Shown here piece after piece: positions 9,140 through 18,085 of a DNA stretch of 64,000 nucleotides. The notes beneath the pieces are model-generated. The model searched no databases. It saw only the letters and a program-made list of their open reading frames with translations, and was not told the DNA's origin. The first letter of the stretch is position 1. Every line of letters starts with the position of its first letter. A program made the position numbers and the translations under genes. The DNA comes from Anodontia alba (lineage: Eukaryota; Mollusca; Bivalvia; Lucinida; Lucinidae), in assembly GCA_964016985.1 (NCBI GenBank), contig OZ024823.1, forward strand, positions 24,497,320 through 24,561,319, given 5' to 3'.

Positions 9140-11528
9140 CAGATTGATTAAATCTTAAATGTTGTGAATCCATAGCTAGAGCATGTATTTCACTACACCT
9201 TTTAGCAGTGGCAAGAGCTAAGAGAAAGGCTGTCTTAATAGTAACGTGAAATTTAGAAGCCTTATCAAGAGGTTCAAAAGGTGGTTTTTGTAGACATACT
9301 AAAACCCATGATAAGTCCCATTTAGGTGTAAGAGATCTTTGTACTGGTCGTTGAAGTTCAAAGGATCTGATAAGTTCAGATAAAACTGGATTAGATCCGA
9401 TTCTATTACCAGATTTGAATTTTAAAGTGTTAGAGATCATAGATCTATAACCTTTAATAGCACTAATCTGACATTTCTTTTCCGAAAAAAGAAAAATTAA
9501 GAAATCGGCTATAACTGTAATAGGGGCCGAGATCGGATTAACCTTTTTTGTATGACACCAATTAGAGAAGATGGTCCATTTTGCATCGTAGACTTTTTGT
9601 GTAGATGCTCTTCTTGATCTGGAGACAAAATCTGCAACGTTTTGTGAAAATTTCTTATCTCTGATTGATTGTTTGATAACTCCCAAGCGTGAAGGTCGAG
9701 AATTGGGAGGTTTTGATGTACAAATCTTCCTTTGGATTGAGTCAGTAGTCTTGGAATTAGTGGCAGACGAATCGGAGCTGACACTAATAGAAGAAGAAGT
9801 TCTGAGAACCACTGTTGCTGTGGCCAGAACGGAGCTATGAGAACTATTCTGCACTGATGTTGTCGAATTTTCTCTAGAACAGCAGGTATCAGAATAAAAG
9901 GAGGAAAAGCATATGCATGAAGATGATTCCAGTCCATGGACAGGGCATCTATCGCTAGTGCTTTGTAGTCTTGTACTGGAGAGACATATAATGGGAGTCT
10001 GTGGTTGAATCTTGTCGCAAACAGATCCACATTTGGGAAGTTGAGCATCTGGAATACTGAATTTGCAACTGTTTGATCCAGAGACCATTCTGTCTTGATA
10101 GGTTTGTCTAGTCTTGAGAGGCGGTCTGCAAGAATGTTGAATTTGCCTGGGATGTGACGTACTCTGATAACTATGTCTTGTTCCAGGCACCAATTGAGTA
10201 TTTTCCAAACTTCTACGCAAAGATTGGGGGAATGAGTGCCACCCTGTTTGTTGATATATGAGACCACCGTTGTGTTGTCTGTGGATATCATGATGCAAGA
10301 ATGGTGAATAAATGTTTTGGCTTGTTTCAGTGCTAATCGTATGGCCATCATTTCTAACATATTGATATGGAGCTGGGATTGGTTTTCTGTCCAGCGACCA
10401 TGAAAGGACAGTGTTGTCGGCTCTAAATGAGCTCCCCATCCGTAATGACTGGCATCCGTATAAAGGAAGAATTTGGGGTCTGGAGGATGGATTGAAGTCC
10501 CTGTCTCGAATCGAATGGGGTAAGTGAGATCGAATCATGCCGTTTATCGAGATCGGGTGATCGAGAGGAAGAATATGAGGTTTCCAGACTGACAGCAGGC
10601 ACATCTGAAGAGGACGTAAGTGCAGTCTGCCCAGGAGAACAAGGTCTGCTGCAGCACTGAGTTTGCCCAAAAGAGAAAGGAAAGTTCGTGCCGATACATG
10701 TTTTGCTGACATTATTTTCTTGATTGTTAGAATTAGGTTCTGTACACGATCCGCTGGAACCCTGACTAAATTTTGTTGCGTCAGAAATTCCATACCTATG
10801 AAGGTGAATTTCTGAGCAGGAAAGAGGTCTGACTTCTTGAGATTTGGCAGAAAACCTAGGCTTTGAATAGTTTGAATGCAAATCTTTGTCTGAGTAATCA
10901 GACGGTTGTGAATCAGATTTTTTATCAGCCAATCGTCTAGGTATGGAAAAACTGATATGGCACGTTGGCGTAGAAAAGCTGCAATAACGTCCATCAGTTT
11001 CGAGAAAATTAACGGACTTAGGGACATTCCGAACGGTAGGGCCGAAAAGTGATATACTTGATCTTCGTGTACGAAGCGAAGATACTTCCTGGATTGACGA
11101 TGTATCGGCACATGTAGATATGCATCTGTTAAATCTATGGAGACAGCCCAATCGTTGAGTCTCATCGCTTGTCTTACCGATTTGACTGTCTCCATTTTGA
11201 ATGCTTGTTTCTCTATGTAACGGTTTAATAAAGACAGGTCTAATATTAAACGAAACTTTCCGTTCTTTTTTGGCACAAGGAATATCCGGGAATAAAAGCC
11301 GGGAGTTTCCGGATTCTGTACCCTTTCCACTGCCCGTTTGTTGAGAAGATTTTCGATCTCTTCTCTGAGAAACGGGGAGGAGGATTGACTCATTCTGATC
11401 GGAACAGATGACAAAGGAGGAATTTTGATGAATGGTATCCTGAATCCGTTTCGTACGATAGAGAGGACCCATTTGTTGTCTGTTATTTCCTCCCATTTTT
11501 CTGCAAAATGGGCCAATCGTCCTCCCAC
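9075..11528 (-). CDS. DIRS reverse transcriptase frame, also carrying the recombinase N-terminus
   Basis: 817-codon open frame. Residues 1 to about 345 are a reverse transcriptase that copies the element RNA: SIDLTDAYLHVPI near 130, ALPFGMSLSPLIF near 165, and the active site YLDD at 196-199. Residues about 350-610 are out-of-frame shadow of RNase H. From about 625 the frame again codes real protein: the recombinase N-terminal domain (VADFVSRSRRASTQKVYDAK, later SAIKGYRSM) with the first catalytic Arg in TAKRCSEIHAL near residue 777. The frame ends at 9075, just past the A7 run. It starts 46 bases after the upstream gag-like frame stops. In DIRS elements RT/RNase H and recombinase normally overlap in different frames; here that arrangement is further disturbed by indels. 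Confidence 0.93.
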   Translation of the reverse strand: MGGRLAHFAEKWEEITDNKWVLSIVRNGFRIPFIKIPPLSSVPIRMSQSSSPFLREEIENLLNKRAVERVQNPETPGFYSRIFLVPKKNGKFRLILDLSLLNRYIEKQAFKMETVKSVRQAMRLNDWAVSIDLTDAYLHVPIHRQSRKYLRFVHEDQVYHFSALPFGMSLSPLIFSKLMDVIAAFLRQRAISVFPYLDDWLIKNLIHNRLITQTKICIQTIQSLGFLPNLKKSDLFPAQKFTFIGMEFLTQQNLVRVPADRVQNLILTIKKIMSAKHVSARTFLSLLGKLSAAADLVLLGRLHLRPLQMCLLSVWKPHILPLDHPISINGMIRSHLPHSIRDRDFNPSSRPQILPLYGCQSLRMGSSFRADNTVLSWSLDRKPIPAPYQYVRNDGHTISTETSQNIYSPFLHHDIHRQHNGGLIYQQTGWHSFPQSLRRSLENTQLVPGTRHSYQSTSHPRQIQHSCRPPLKTRQTYQDRMVSGSNSCKFSIPDAQLPKCGSVCDKIQPQTPIICLSSTRLQSTSDRCPVHGLESSSCICFSSFYSDTCCSRENSTTSVQNSSHSSVLATATVVLRTSSSISVSSDSSATNSKTTDSIQRKICTSKPPNSRPSRLGVIKQSIRDKKFSQNVADFVSRSRRASTQKVYDAKWTIFSNWCHTKKVNPISAPITVIADFLIFLFSEKKCQISAIKGYRSMISNTLKFKSGNRIGSNPVLSELIRSFELQRPVQRSLTPKWDLSWVLVCLQKPPFEPLDKASKFHVTIKTAFLLALATAKRCSEIHALAMDSQHLRFNQSDGSVSFILKSGFFSKKPASFC
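9509..10534 (-). CDS. DIRS RNase H and connection region
   Basis: Open in this frame from just after a TGA at 10535-10537 to 9509; the first ATG is at 10360. The segment before that ATG already reads YTDASHYGWGAHLEP, the RNase H start with its first catalytic Asp. Next come LEMMAIRLAL (Glu), STDNTTVVSYINKQGG (Asp) and HIPGKFNILADRLSR (last Asp). RNase H removes the RNA template during cDNA synthesis. A tail with NVDLFATRFNHRLPLY follows, common after RNase H in DIRS proteins. It is offset by one frame from the RT, and the switch lies at about 10500-10534. Confidence 0.92.
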   Translation of the reverse strand, partial: FDLTYPIRFETGTSIHPPDPKFFLYTDASHYGWGAHLEPTTLSFHGRWTENQSQLHINMLEMMAIRLALKQAKTFIHHSCIMISTDNTTVVSYINKQGGTHSPNLCVEVWKILNWCLEQDIVIRVRHIPGKFNILADRLSRLDKPIKTEWSLDQTVANSVFQMLNFPNVDLFATRFNHRLPLYVSPVQDYKALAIDALSMDWNHLHAYAFPPFILIPAVLEKIRQHQCRIVLIAPFWPQQQWFSELLLLLVSAPIRLPLIPRLLTQSKGRFVHQNLPILDLHAWELSNNQSEIRNFHKTLQILSPDQEEHLHKKSTMQNGPSSLIGVIQKRLIRSRPLLQL

Positions 11529-11574
11529 TAGAATGTCCGCGAGCGGAAGAGCAGGCAGTGGAAAGGGCGGGCCT

Positions 11575-13752
11575 TCATAATCTTGCGGAGGAAGAGGCAG
11601 GTTTAGAGGAGGGGAACTGACGGATGTTACCAGTCCTCTTGATATTATCTTTCTTAATGTGAGAAGATGAGCTTTGAGGAATATTTTTGGACCTATACGA
11701 CTGCGTAGGTTTAGGTCTGGATGTTGTTTGTTTAGCAGGATATTTAGGTATCTTGAAAGCTCTGCTCTGCGAAGGAGGCTTATAAGAATGAGATTGTGAC
11801 TGAATGGATGTAGAAGCTAGAAACCTTTGCTGTTGAGCTTCGAAGTTTGATTTAGCTATTTCTTTTATCCTGCCGTCAAATAAGGATTTTGAGTTAATAG
11901 GAGCGTTCCTTAACTCGTATGTGGAATTGTCGAGTAGTAGTTTAGACGAAGCTAGGGCTGCGTCCCTCCTAGCTTGGAATAATTCAGTAGTTAAAAGTGT
12001 AGACATGGCAGTAGCATGTTTAATCGATTTGGCTACGGCCTCCAGAAGTCTGGAAAGGGCCGCAACCAACATCGATTCCTGTTGTAATGAAAGGAAGGCA
12101 GCTGAAGAAAATAGATCAGCATGAGAATTAATAGCGACTAGTTTTCTAGCCTTCCTTTCCCATGCTTCTAGATTCTTGAGCAGAATAGAAGCTCTTCCTT
12201 TATTAGAAATGTCTAGGAGCGACGCATCCGCTTCTAATTGAGGGATATTATCAGTTGGCAAATATTGGTTTTGGCTCTTGTAGAATTTAGTCGGAGCAAG
12301 AGCCGAAACCAAGCTTTGCGGGCAAATCCAATCTCTTGAACATTTGTCCGATTCTAGTCTATTTTGAATATATTTTGTTGTATTTTGTACTAATTTGGAT
12401 TGTGGGAGGACAAGTAATGGAGTGGAACGAGACTCCATTAATTGTTCGATCCCAGAGAGAGGTTTTAATGGAGCTTGATCCTGCTGAGTTTTGGGGCATA
12501 ACTCAGGAGGAAGAAGCCGGAAGACCTCGTTAATCGCACGATCAAATGACCAGACTTCAGATTCAGTTTCCGAATCTGACTCCTTATTCTGTTGAGTGAG
12601 ATTCAGCTGAATCTGATCATAATTAATAGGTTGATTAGTGATTTGACTAAAATTAGTCTCCTCAGGTTGTATTAGAGTTGGCGTTTGAACAACCTGGGGA
12701 GATTTATGAGCCCTTGTATATCTACCAATGTCAAGTTGAGATTGGGAGGAATTTGATGAAGAAGAAGGCATCATCGATCGTCTTCTTCTCTTTTTATGAG
12801 AGTGCTTAGATCTCTTTGAATTTTTCTTTCGCCGAGAAGAACTCAAAGAGTCTGATCTGGAAGTAGAGATAGAAGAAGAGGACGATCGATGTCTTCTTCT
12901 CTTTTTAGATTTATGCTCTCTTTTTGACTGATCCTTCCTTGAAGGTCTGGAGATAGATAAATCATTTGAATTTGGAGGCTCAATCATTACACTCGGATCT
13001 GAGACCTGCGAAAAATCAGGTTCGAGTGGAATAATCTGTCTAGAGGAAGAAGCTGGATTAGGAAGTTCTAGTCTATTAGAACGTTCGTAACCAGGAATAA
13101 AGACATTGGATAGTCTGTGGACACTACCCTGTGAAATATGGCTACTTATGGACGGAGCGTAGCTTTGTACAGGCACATTTATAGGAATATAACCAGGCGG
13201 AATTTGTGTTTGTAGGTCATAAGCGAATGACTGTAAACCCATGCCTGGTTGACCGGAGCCTAGTTGACTGGTGCCTGGTTGACTGGTGACTGATTGACTG
13301 GCGACTGGATGACCGGTGACTGGATGAACGGAGATAAGTTGCCCAGTGACTGGATGACTGGTTGACTGGTGACTGGTGACTGGTGGGCTTAGTGCCCGGT
13401 CAGACTCTAAGTCCGCCAGGCTGCCACCTTGATGGGTCCTGCCCCGAGCAGTAAAGCTATGAGGAGCGGTGCTCCCATCAACTGTCCCGTTGTCAGACAT
13501 GTCTGACTGGGACTTCTTGGACTTCTTTGATTTCTTCTGTTTTCTCTTCTGCGTCATAACTGATTTTCTAGTAGCATGAAGGCGTCTTCTTTCTGCTAGG
13601 TTCCAAACTTTTTCTGTCCAGGAACTACAAATATAACACGGAGAAATACGTGTGCAAGAATTACAAGTTAGACAAGATAAATGTGTATCCCATTTAGCTT
13701 TTAAATGGCCACAGTTGCCGCGGGCGAAATGCATCGACTGACGCGGAAACAA
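11575..13752 (-). CDS. DIRS ORF1, gag-like protein
   Basis: 725 residues, intact. The N-terminus has a Cys/His cluster (C14, H16, H24, C27, C30, C33, C39, C42, then SSW), a pattern I know from DIRS ORF1 proteins and probably zinc-binding. Residues about 65-85 are lysine-rich. A Ser/Thr-Pro-rich repeat stretch (about 120-170) and an Arg/Ser-rich stretch (KKRRRHRSSSSS, about 285-335) follow and could act in nuclear import or RNA binding. The C-terminal part (LFQARRDAALASSK, STYELRNAP, LFDGRIKEI) matches the conserved gag-like domain of DIRS ORF1. The start ATG at 13752 places a leader of about 370 bases after the right end of the element. Confidence 0.9.
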   Translation of the reverse strand: MFPRQSMHFARGNCGHLKAKWDTHLSCLTCNSCTRISPCYICSSWTEKVWNLAERRRLHATRKSVMTQKRKQKKSKKSKKSQSDMSDNGTVDGSTAPHSFTARGRTHQGGSLADLESDRALSPPVTSHQSTSHPVTGQLISVHPVTGHPVASQSVTSQPGTSQLGSGQPGMGLQSFAYDLQTQIPPGYIPINVPVQSYAPSISSHISQGSVHRLSNVFIPGYERSNRLELPNPASSSRQIIPLEPDFSQVSDPSVMIEPPNSNDLSISRPSRKDQSKREHKSKKRRRHRSSSSSISTSRSDSLSSSRRKKNSKRSKHSHKKRRRRSMMPSSSSNSSQSQLDIGRYTRAHKSPQVVQTPTLIQPEETNFSQITNQPINYDQIQLNLTQQNKESDSETESEVWSFDRAINEVFRLLPPELCPKTQQDQAPLKPLSGIEQLMESRSTPLLVLPQSKLVQNTTKYIQNRLESDKCSRDWICPQSLVSALAPTKFYKSQNQYLPTDNIPQLEADASLLDISNKGRASILLKNLEAWERKARKLVAINSHADLFSSAAFLSLQQESMLVAALSRLLEAVAKSIKHATAMSTLLTTELFQARRDAALASSKLLLDNSTYELRNAPINSKSLFDGRIKEIAKSNFEAQQQRFLASTSIQSQSHSYKPPSQSRAFKIPKYPAKQTTSRPKPTQSYRSKNIPQSSSSHIKKDNIKRTGNIRQFPSSKPASSSARL
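13245..13390 (-). repeat. degenerate tandem repeat in DIRS ORF1
   Basis: Short imperfect repeats based on GACTGGTGACTGGATGAC encode variations on HPVTG/SQPGTSQ. This is probably a length-variable linker. Confidence 0.75.
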
Positions 13753-13942
13753 AGGAAGAAATTTAACATTGAGAAAACAAGAAATCTAAGATCGATATTT
13801 CGAAAATAAGTACATAGATAGTAGAAGGAGTGAATATAGAACCAGTGAAAGTCAAGGATATAAAAATTTTAACCGTGTAGAATAATTTTAATCCATTTTT
13901 TCTAACACAGAATAATAATCCTTGAACATTCAAAGTCCACAG

Positions 13943-14110
13943 AAAAGAAACTGACACGTGATCATTTGAGCGGGAGGAACTACGTCATACAGGTAACTGT
14001 TAAAGGGACCTTCTGAATTAAGACTTTATAACGACTGAAAGGTCGTTTTTTCTGTGGAGGGGGTGAATAACGGAATAGAATAGCACATTATCTATAGGTT
14101 AATGTATTAC
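13943..14110. repeat. DIRS inverted terminal repeat, 5' side
   Basis: Partner of 8030-8196. Since the element reads leftward, this end should hold its promoter, but I see no certain core promoter motif. Confidence 0.95.
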
Positions 14111-14375
14111 GAAGTTAAAATGTACTGATTATACAGTAAAATGACCATTTCTGGTCCTTTTTCTATATCATCTTAACATTTTTGTTTGGATACAACACCA
14201 TTGTTTAGCTAACACGATCTTGGCTTTAGAATCCAGCAATAATGTTATGAAAAAGTTGTGGTGTATTTTTTCTTATTTCTCTGCAAACAAAGTATTTTGA
14301 AGGTACTCCTGCCAAGCACCCTAGCATGGTACTTCTAATAATGTATGTTTTCATGGATTCCAAACATTACACAGC

Positions 14376-14904
14376 TGAAAAATAAACTCATGAACTATCT
14401 CCACCAGTTTTTCTTGTATTGGTCAGATTATTTTCATTATTATTATTCAATGAGAATGGGAAGATAAGAAATAACTAGCTTGGCCTCCTAAAACTTATTA
14501 ATGTAAAAAGTAACTTTTTCGATGTACATGTCACCAAAGATCAATTGTAAAAGACTGTTGCACAAGTGGATTGATAGTTTAGATTATGGCTTTATAATCA
14601 TAGAGACTTATACCATATAATATTGTGTTACAGTATGCATAGTTAGATGTCTTGGATCTAGAATCTATGCTGTATCGATATTACTGTGTATTTGTGTCAA
14701 GAGCGTACTAAACCTCTCCACAGCAACCATATAGCATGATAATTTAGACTTTTTTTTTTAATGTCATGGACTTTTTTTTTTAATGTCATTTCTTGCACCA
14801 AGAATAATGGATCCACAGGGCTATTTAGCTGTCTTTCACTAAGTATATCTGGCTGCGGCTAACATACATGCTTGTAGTGCAGTGTAAAAACCTTTCCAAC
14901 CTAC
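14376..14904. other. intron sequence, no clear feature
   Basis: No coding or family-assignable repeat seen. A 23-bp unit (GACTTTTTTTTTTAATGTCAT) is repeated twice near 14747-14788. Confidence 0.5.
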
Positions 14905-14986
14905 CTTCTGGGTCCAACATGCGTGGGATATCCAAATGTTGTTCTGCGACATCGAAAGCTGTATTAAGGTTCTCTATTGGATTTTC
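14905..14986 (-). CDS. ACTN: alpha-actinin exon 7 (CH2)
   Basis: Reads [20 protein letters not shown] then PRMLDPE plus one base of the next codon, a highly conserved CH2 segment of alpha-actinin. It is 82 bp, with acceptor TTTTGCAG and donor GTAGGT. The split Asp codon continues in exon 8. Phase and length match the vertebrate exon from memory. It follows exon 6a or 6b in frame. Confidence 0.96.
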
Positions 14987-15291
14987 CTGCAAAAGTATAT
15001 CATGTGTATAAATAATTCTGAGAAAAGAAAATTTACAAAATAATAATACATCTATTTATTAAATACAAATTGCTGTTTGTAAAACTTGACAATATGTTTG
15101 CATAAAGTCACTGCAATTTATAAATACAAGTGTTATATGCAATTACATGTATTCTTCATAAAAAATGTTGCAATAGGTTTTCGATGTAAATTTGCGAGAA
15201 TGAAAATTCATAGCAATACATCAGGCAATTTTTTCCATCCAAAAGTATTGACAGTTTTCTCATTTCTCCAGAAAAATATATGATGTAGATA

Positions 15292-15649
15292 TTTAAAGGC
15301 TCCATATTCCTCAAAAATAGACATTTTTTATCCAAGAAAGATTTAATAAACTGATATATAGTATTGATACAATCATAAAATGTGGCATCTGACAGCCTGT
15401 ACAATTTCAGTTTGTCTCTCGTTTTTGAATTGGATCAAAAATGAAAGGATTTTTTATAGTATCTCTGAATTAATGTTGGCAACATTAATTCAGAGATAAG
15501 ATAAAAAGTCATTTTGAGAACGAGAGACTAACTGAAATTTAACGGCTGTCAGGGGCCACATTTTATGATTGTATTAATACGGTATATCAATTTATTAAAC
15601 CTTTTTTTGATACTAAAATGGCTATTTTTGAGGGATATGGAGCCTTTAA
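15292..15649. repeat. long fold-back palindrome
   Basis: About 360 bp, nearly one inverted repeat with arms of about 175 bp meeting at TTGGCAACA near 15480. Ends are TTAAAGGCTCCATATTCCTC and its diverged complement. Only one copy is seen. It appears to split an hpA-like fragment that starts near 15232. Confidence 0.8.
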
Positions 15650-15942
15650 TATAAGCAGCACAGTTAGGCACTTCCATTAACCCATTTTAGATTGAATAGA
15701 CTCCCCTCAACACTATATACTGGAAGAGTTGAATTTCAATTCTAGGTATGTCAGGCTATGTGCAGGCCTCATACTGACCAAGCTTTTCCATGCCTGAAAG
15801 ACCTGTTTTTGCAGCCTTAAATAGTCATTTTATACAAAATATACATGGAAAAACCAAAATCTGAAAGCCTGAAATCCTGTGGATGCCTGGAAAAAATATG
15901 AAGCCTGAATGTGATTTAGATAATTCCTAGAGAAAATAACAC

Positions 15943-16022
15943 TGTTTGCAAACAGTGGAGACCCTGATCAGATGCCGCATTCTGCGGCATCTGATCTGGG
16001 TCTCCACTGTTTGCCAATTACT
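15943..16022. mobile_element. hpF core fragment
   Basis: Near-perfect stem TTTGCAAACAGTGGAGACC ... with a GCCGCATTCTGCGGC loop. The family ends are absent. Confidence 0.7.
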
Positions 16023-16110
16023 TTTTTCACTGAAAAGTATTATTTTTCTTATTTCTCCATGAAGATATGTTGTGGGTACTCATTAGAAGTGCCTTGTTGA
16101 TATGATTTCA
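16023..16110. mobile_element. hpA left-half fragment
   Basis: AAAAGTATTATTTTTCTTAT then TTCTCCATGAAG and GGGTACTCATTAGAAG. The second arm is missing. Confidence 0.6.
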
Positions 16111-16239
16111 TGTAGAAGTTAGAAAATGTTTATCTTGATACTTCACTTACCTAGAGCTTTGATAAAATGTATTCTAATGATCGGAAATGAACACTTGGCT
16201 CAGGATATGAAGAGTCAGACAACAATTTTGAAATAACAT

Positions 16240-16378
16240 AGCCCCTGATAAGGTGCATTTTTCAATCAAAAAGTATGGGTATTTTTATTCGACATGCTTC
16301 CAATAAATACCCTTAAAATGTTTTTGCGGTGAAATAAGAAATATGATTTTCTGGATACTACTTTCATCTGAAGATATT
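16240..16378. mobile_element. hpA degraded copy
   Basis: CCTGATAAGGTGCATTTTTC start and GTGAAATAAGAAATATG near the end. The core is shortened. Confidence 0.6.
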
Positions 16379-16689
16379 CTTCTTAAAATCTTATCTGCTG
16401 TTTCATCTGAAGCAGAATAAGGGTTGAAATTTTCAGTCTGATACTTATAGTCCCTAGCCCATTTTAGTCTGGAGACGCCAAAAGGGTAACTGGCAAATAG
16501 TGCAGACCCAGATTAGATGCCGCAGAATGCAATGTCTGACCAGTGTCTCTGCTGTTTGCAAACAGTTTAGCCATATATTAGCCTGGAATATCTAAATCAC
16601 AAAGACAGATACATTACCTAAAATTGAAATTCGACTTTTCCAATATATAGTTTGGGGTGTTTAATCAGTCTAAAATGGGTTAGAATATC

Positions 16690-17376
16690 ACACAAATGAT
16701 TTTAGAAGTTGTCTTCAAAGTTTGCTGAATCCAAATGATATAGTACAGCTTCAATTACACAGCATACATCAAATTTGCTACCATCATAATACCCCAAAAT
16801 ATTTGGACACTATTACTCCTTGCACCATTTATCCTAAATTTTGATCAAATTTGATTGACTGGGGATGTGCCAAGCAAAAAACTGTCTTCAAACATGTGCA
16901 AAATGTGCAGATCAGGGTCATCCTGCACATGCACAAAGTATCATCCGCATCTTTGCTCTCCATCGATACATTCTAAAACATCAATGATTGTGGCAGCGGA
17001 CAGGGAAGGCACATTTTCACTTGGTGTGGCTGAAATTATAATGACAAAAGTAAAGCTCCTTTTCTCATGGCCTGCTGTATTGAGCAAGGGATTAACACTC
17101 TAGCCTCACAATCCCATGGTTGTGTTCAAACCCAACTAGTGGCAGGTAGCAGTTCTTAAATCTTTGACCAAGTCTCTCTCCTCAGTCTCCTAAAACTGGA
17201 ACACTGTCGAGATGGCTGTAACAATCCAGAACAACCATCCTTTTCTAATGACAAATCTTGAACAAAGACTGACAAGCTGACGCATGCAAGATGTTCCCAG
17301 GACAAATGAACATCCCTAGCTAGACAGGCAAGCAGAGTGTTGAGAAAGAAAATTCCTTAAAAATTACCTCAATGCA
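16690..17376. other. intron sequence, no gene
   Basis: A short tRNA-like stretch (17098-17150, with GTTCAAACCC resembling a B box) may be a SINE-head remnant. An 82-codon frame at 16855 has no recognisable similarity and is dismissed. Confidence 0.4.
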
Positions 17377-17480
17377 AGCTCTATTTAAGATGCTGTTTTT
17401 CAGCCCAAAACAAGAAAAATTCTTATTTCTCAACAAAAACATACATTGTAGTAACTCTTGTGAATTGCCTCAAACATGCA
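17377..17480. mobile_element. hpA degraded copy near exon 6b
   Basis: TTTAAGATGCTGTTTTTCAG ... TTATTTCTCAACAAAAAC. Ends about 80 bp downstream of exon 6b in gene sense. Confidence 0.5.
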
Positions 17481-17557
17481 CTTTCAATGTTCTCAAACTG
17501 CATGCATTATATTTACCCAGCAGTACAATCTAAATAGGAGTCTAGGGAGACACTCAC

Positions 17558-17636
17558 CTTTGATAATTTATGATAATCAATTAACTCTGGTCGATGTCTA
17601 TGTATCAATGCACAGAAGGCCAAACCATCTTTAAAA
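17558..17636 (-). CDS. ACTN: alpha-actinin exon 6b (alternative CH2 exon)
   Basis: 79 bp. After the split Ser codon it reads [20 protein letters not shown] then YHKLSK. The acceptor is a strong pyrimidine tract ending CTGCAG and the donor is GTGAGTG. It encodes the same CH2 segment as exon 6a, 6.7 kb upstream, with identical length and phases. About 21 of 79 bases differ but only three residues do (W to F, Y to H, R to K), so selection has kept both. Because 79 is not a multiple of three, including both or neither would shift the frame. The Phe replaces a Trp that is almost invariant in CH domains. Confidence 0.93.
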
Positions 17637-17747
17637 CTGCAGAAAATAAATGCAAAACACATGCACACACCAGGAAAACAAAACTAAACTAAAATCATCA
17701 AAACTCACTTGTACAATGCATTATTTATGGTCTTCTTAGTACTGGAA

Positions 17748-18085
17748 TTTACCCTAAATATTCATTCACCTGAACTCCTTACCATACCTATCTTAAAACC
17801 CTTCTCATGCTGAATAAATTAAGATGCAATATCCACTTCTAATTTTCAGCCAATCAGATTACTTGATCCGGATTTTTGATAGAAATTCACATATTTAATG
17901 ACAAACAGTGCAGATCCAGATCAGTTGGCTTCTTCAGAAGCCAACTGATCTGGATCTACACTATTTGCTAAGACAGGGCATGACGTGTTTAGCAACAGAA
18001 GGGTTAAAATCTGAACCAGCCGTCATATGTGTCTAAACATTACTGAATGGAATTGTAAACAGTGTAAACCTTGTTCCAAATACAC
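17748..18085. mobile_element. hpF copy split by hpE
   Basis: TTTACCCTAAATATTCA and CTCCTTACCATACC precede the hpE, and GAACCAGCC...GTGTCTAAACATTACTG with AAACAGTGTAAACC follows it. Confidence 0.65.
17793..18007. mobile_element. hpE MITE nested in hpF
   Basis: TTAA at both ends. Intact stem with AGTTGGCTTCTTCAGAAGCC loop. The body reads in the opposite orientation to the copy at 5887. Confidence 0.8.

Larger units (their letters stand above)
7998..14122 (-). mobile_element. DIRS-type tyrosine-recombinase retrotransposon, near-complete
   Basis: About 6.1 kb, transcribed leftward, in the same sense as the host gene. It has inverted terminal repeats (8030-8196 and 13943-14110), an internal complementary region near the 3' end (8260-8354), and gag-like, RT, RNase H and tyrosine recombinase domains in DIRS order. 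There is no target duplication: an ATG trinucleotide borders both ends (7995-7997 and 14120-14122), as expected for integration of a circular intermediate by recombination. ITR bases 8051-8196 match their partner without a difference that I could see, pointing to recent insertion. The coding frame is broken twice (about 10.5 kb and 9.1 kb). It landed in an hpI MITE in the 9.3-kb intron between ACTN exons 7 and 8. Confidence 0.96.
6234..14265. mobile_element. hpI MITE split by mariner and DIRS (second layer)
   Basis: Three pieces line up with the uninterrupted hpI copies at 49996-50216, 61141-61364 and 41761-42002: 6234-6287 (GATGGACCCCAAAAATGTG), 7985-7997 (CCAACAAAAATG) and 14123-14265 (ATGACC...GGTCCTTTTTC to GTTGTGGTGTA). 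The first gap is the mariner, the second the DIRS element. The outer left end of hpI is degraded. Confidence 0.85.
6188..14375. mobile_element. hpA copy split by the nested cluster (outermost layer)
   Basis: An hpA left end (CTAGATAAGATGC followed by TTTTCAACCA, 6188-6233) resumes at 14266 with TTTTTCTTATTTCTC and a degraded GGTACTCCT...GTACTTCTAATAATG hairpin to about 14375. Everything between is inserted. Inferred from order and colinearity with intact copies. Confidence 0.6.
15668..16686. mobile_element. ~1-kb element with ~80-bp inverted ends
   Basis: 15668-15752 (TAACCCATTTTAGATTG ... TTCAATTCTAGGTATG) is matched in inverted orientation by 16607-16686. The interior holds hpF, hpA and other fragments and has no open frame, so it is a non-autonomous element or a composite. 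Confidence 0.65.

Noticed and set aside
10423..11496. A 357-codon minus-strand frame as a separate DIRS protein
   Set aside because: It overlaps the RT in another frame and its translation is serine-rich shadow without any RT-like or other family motif.
7998..14122. LTR retrotransposon or Ngaro-type element instead of DIRS
   Set aside because: The ends are inverted rather than direct, there is an internal complementary region, and integration relies on a tyrosine recombinase. Ngaro elements have split direct repeats.
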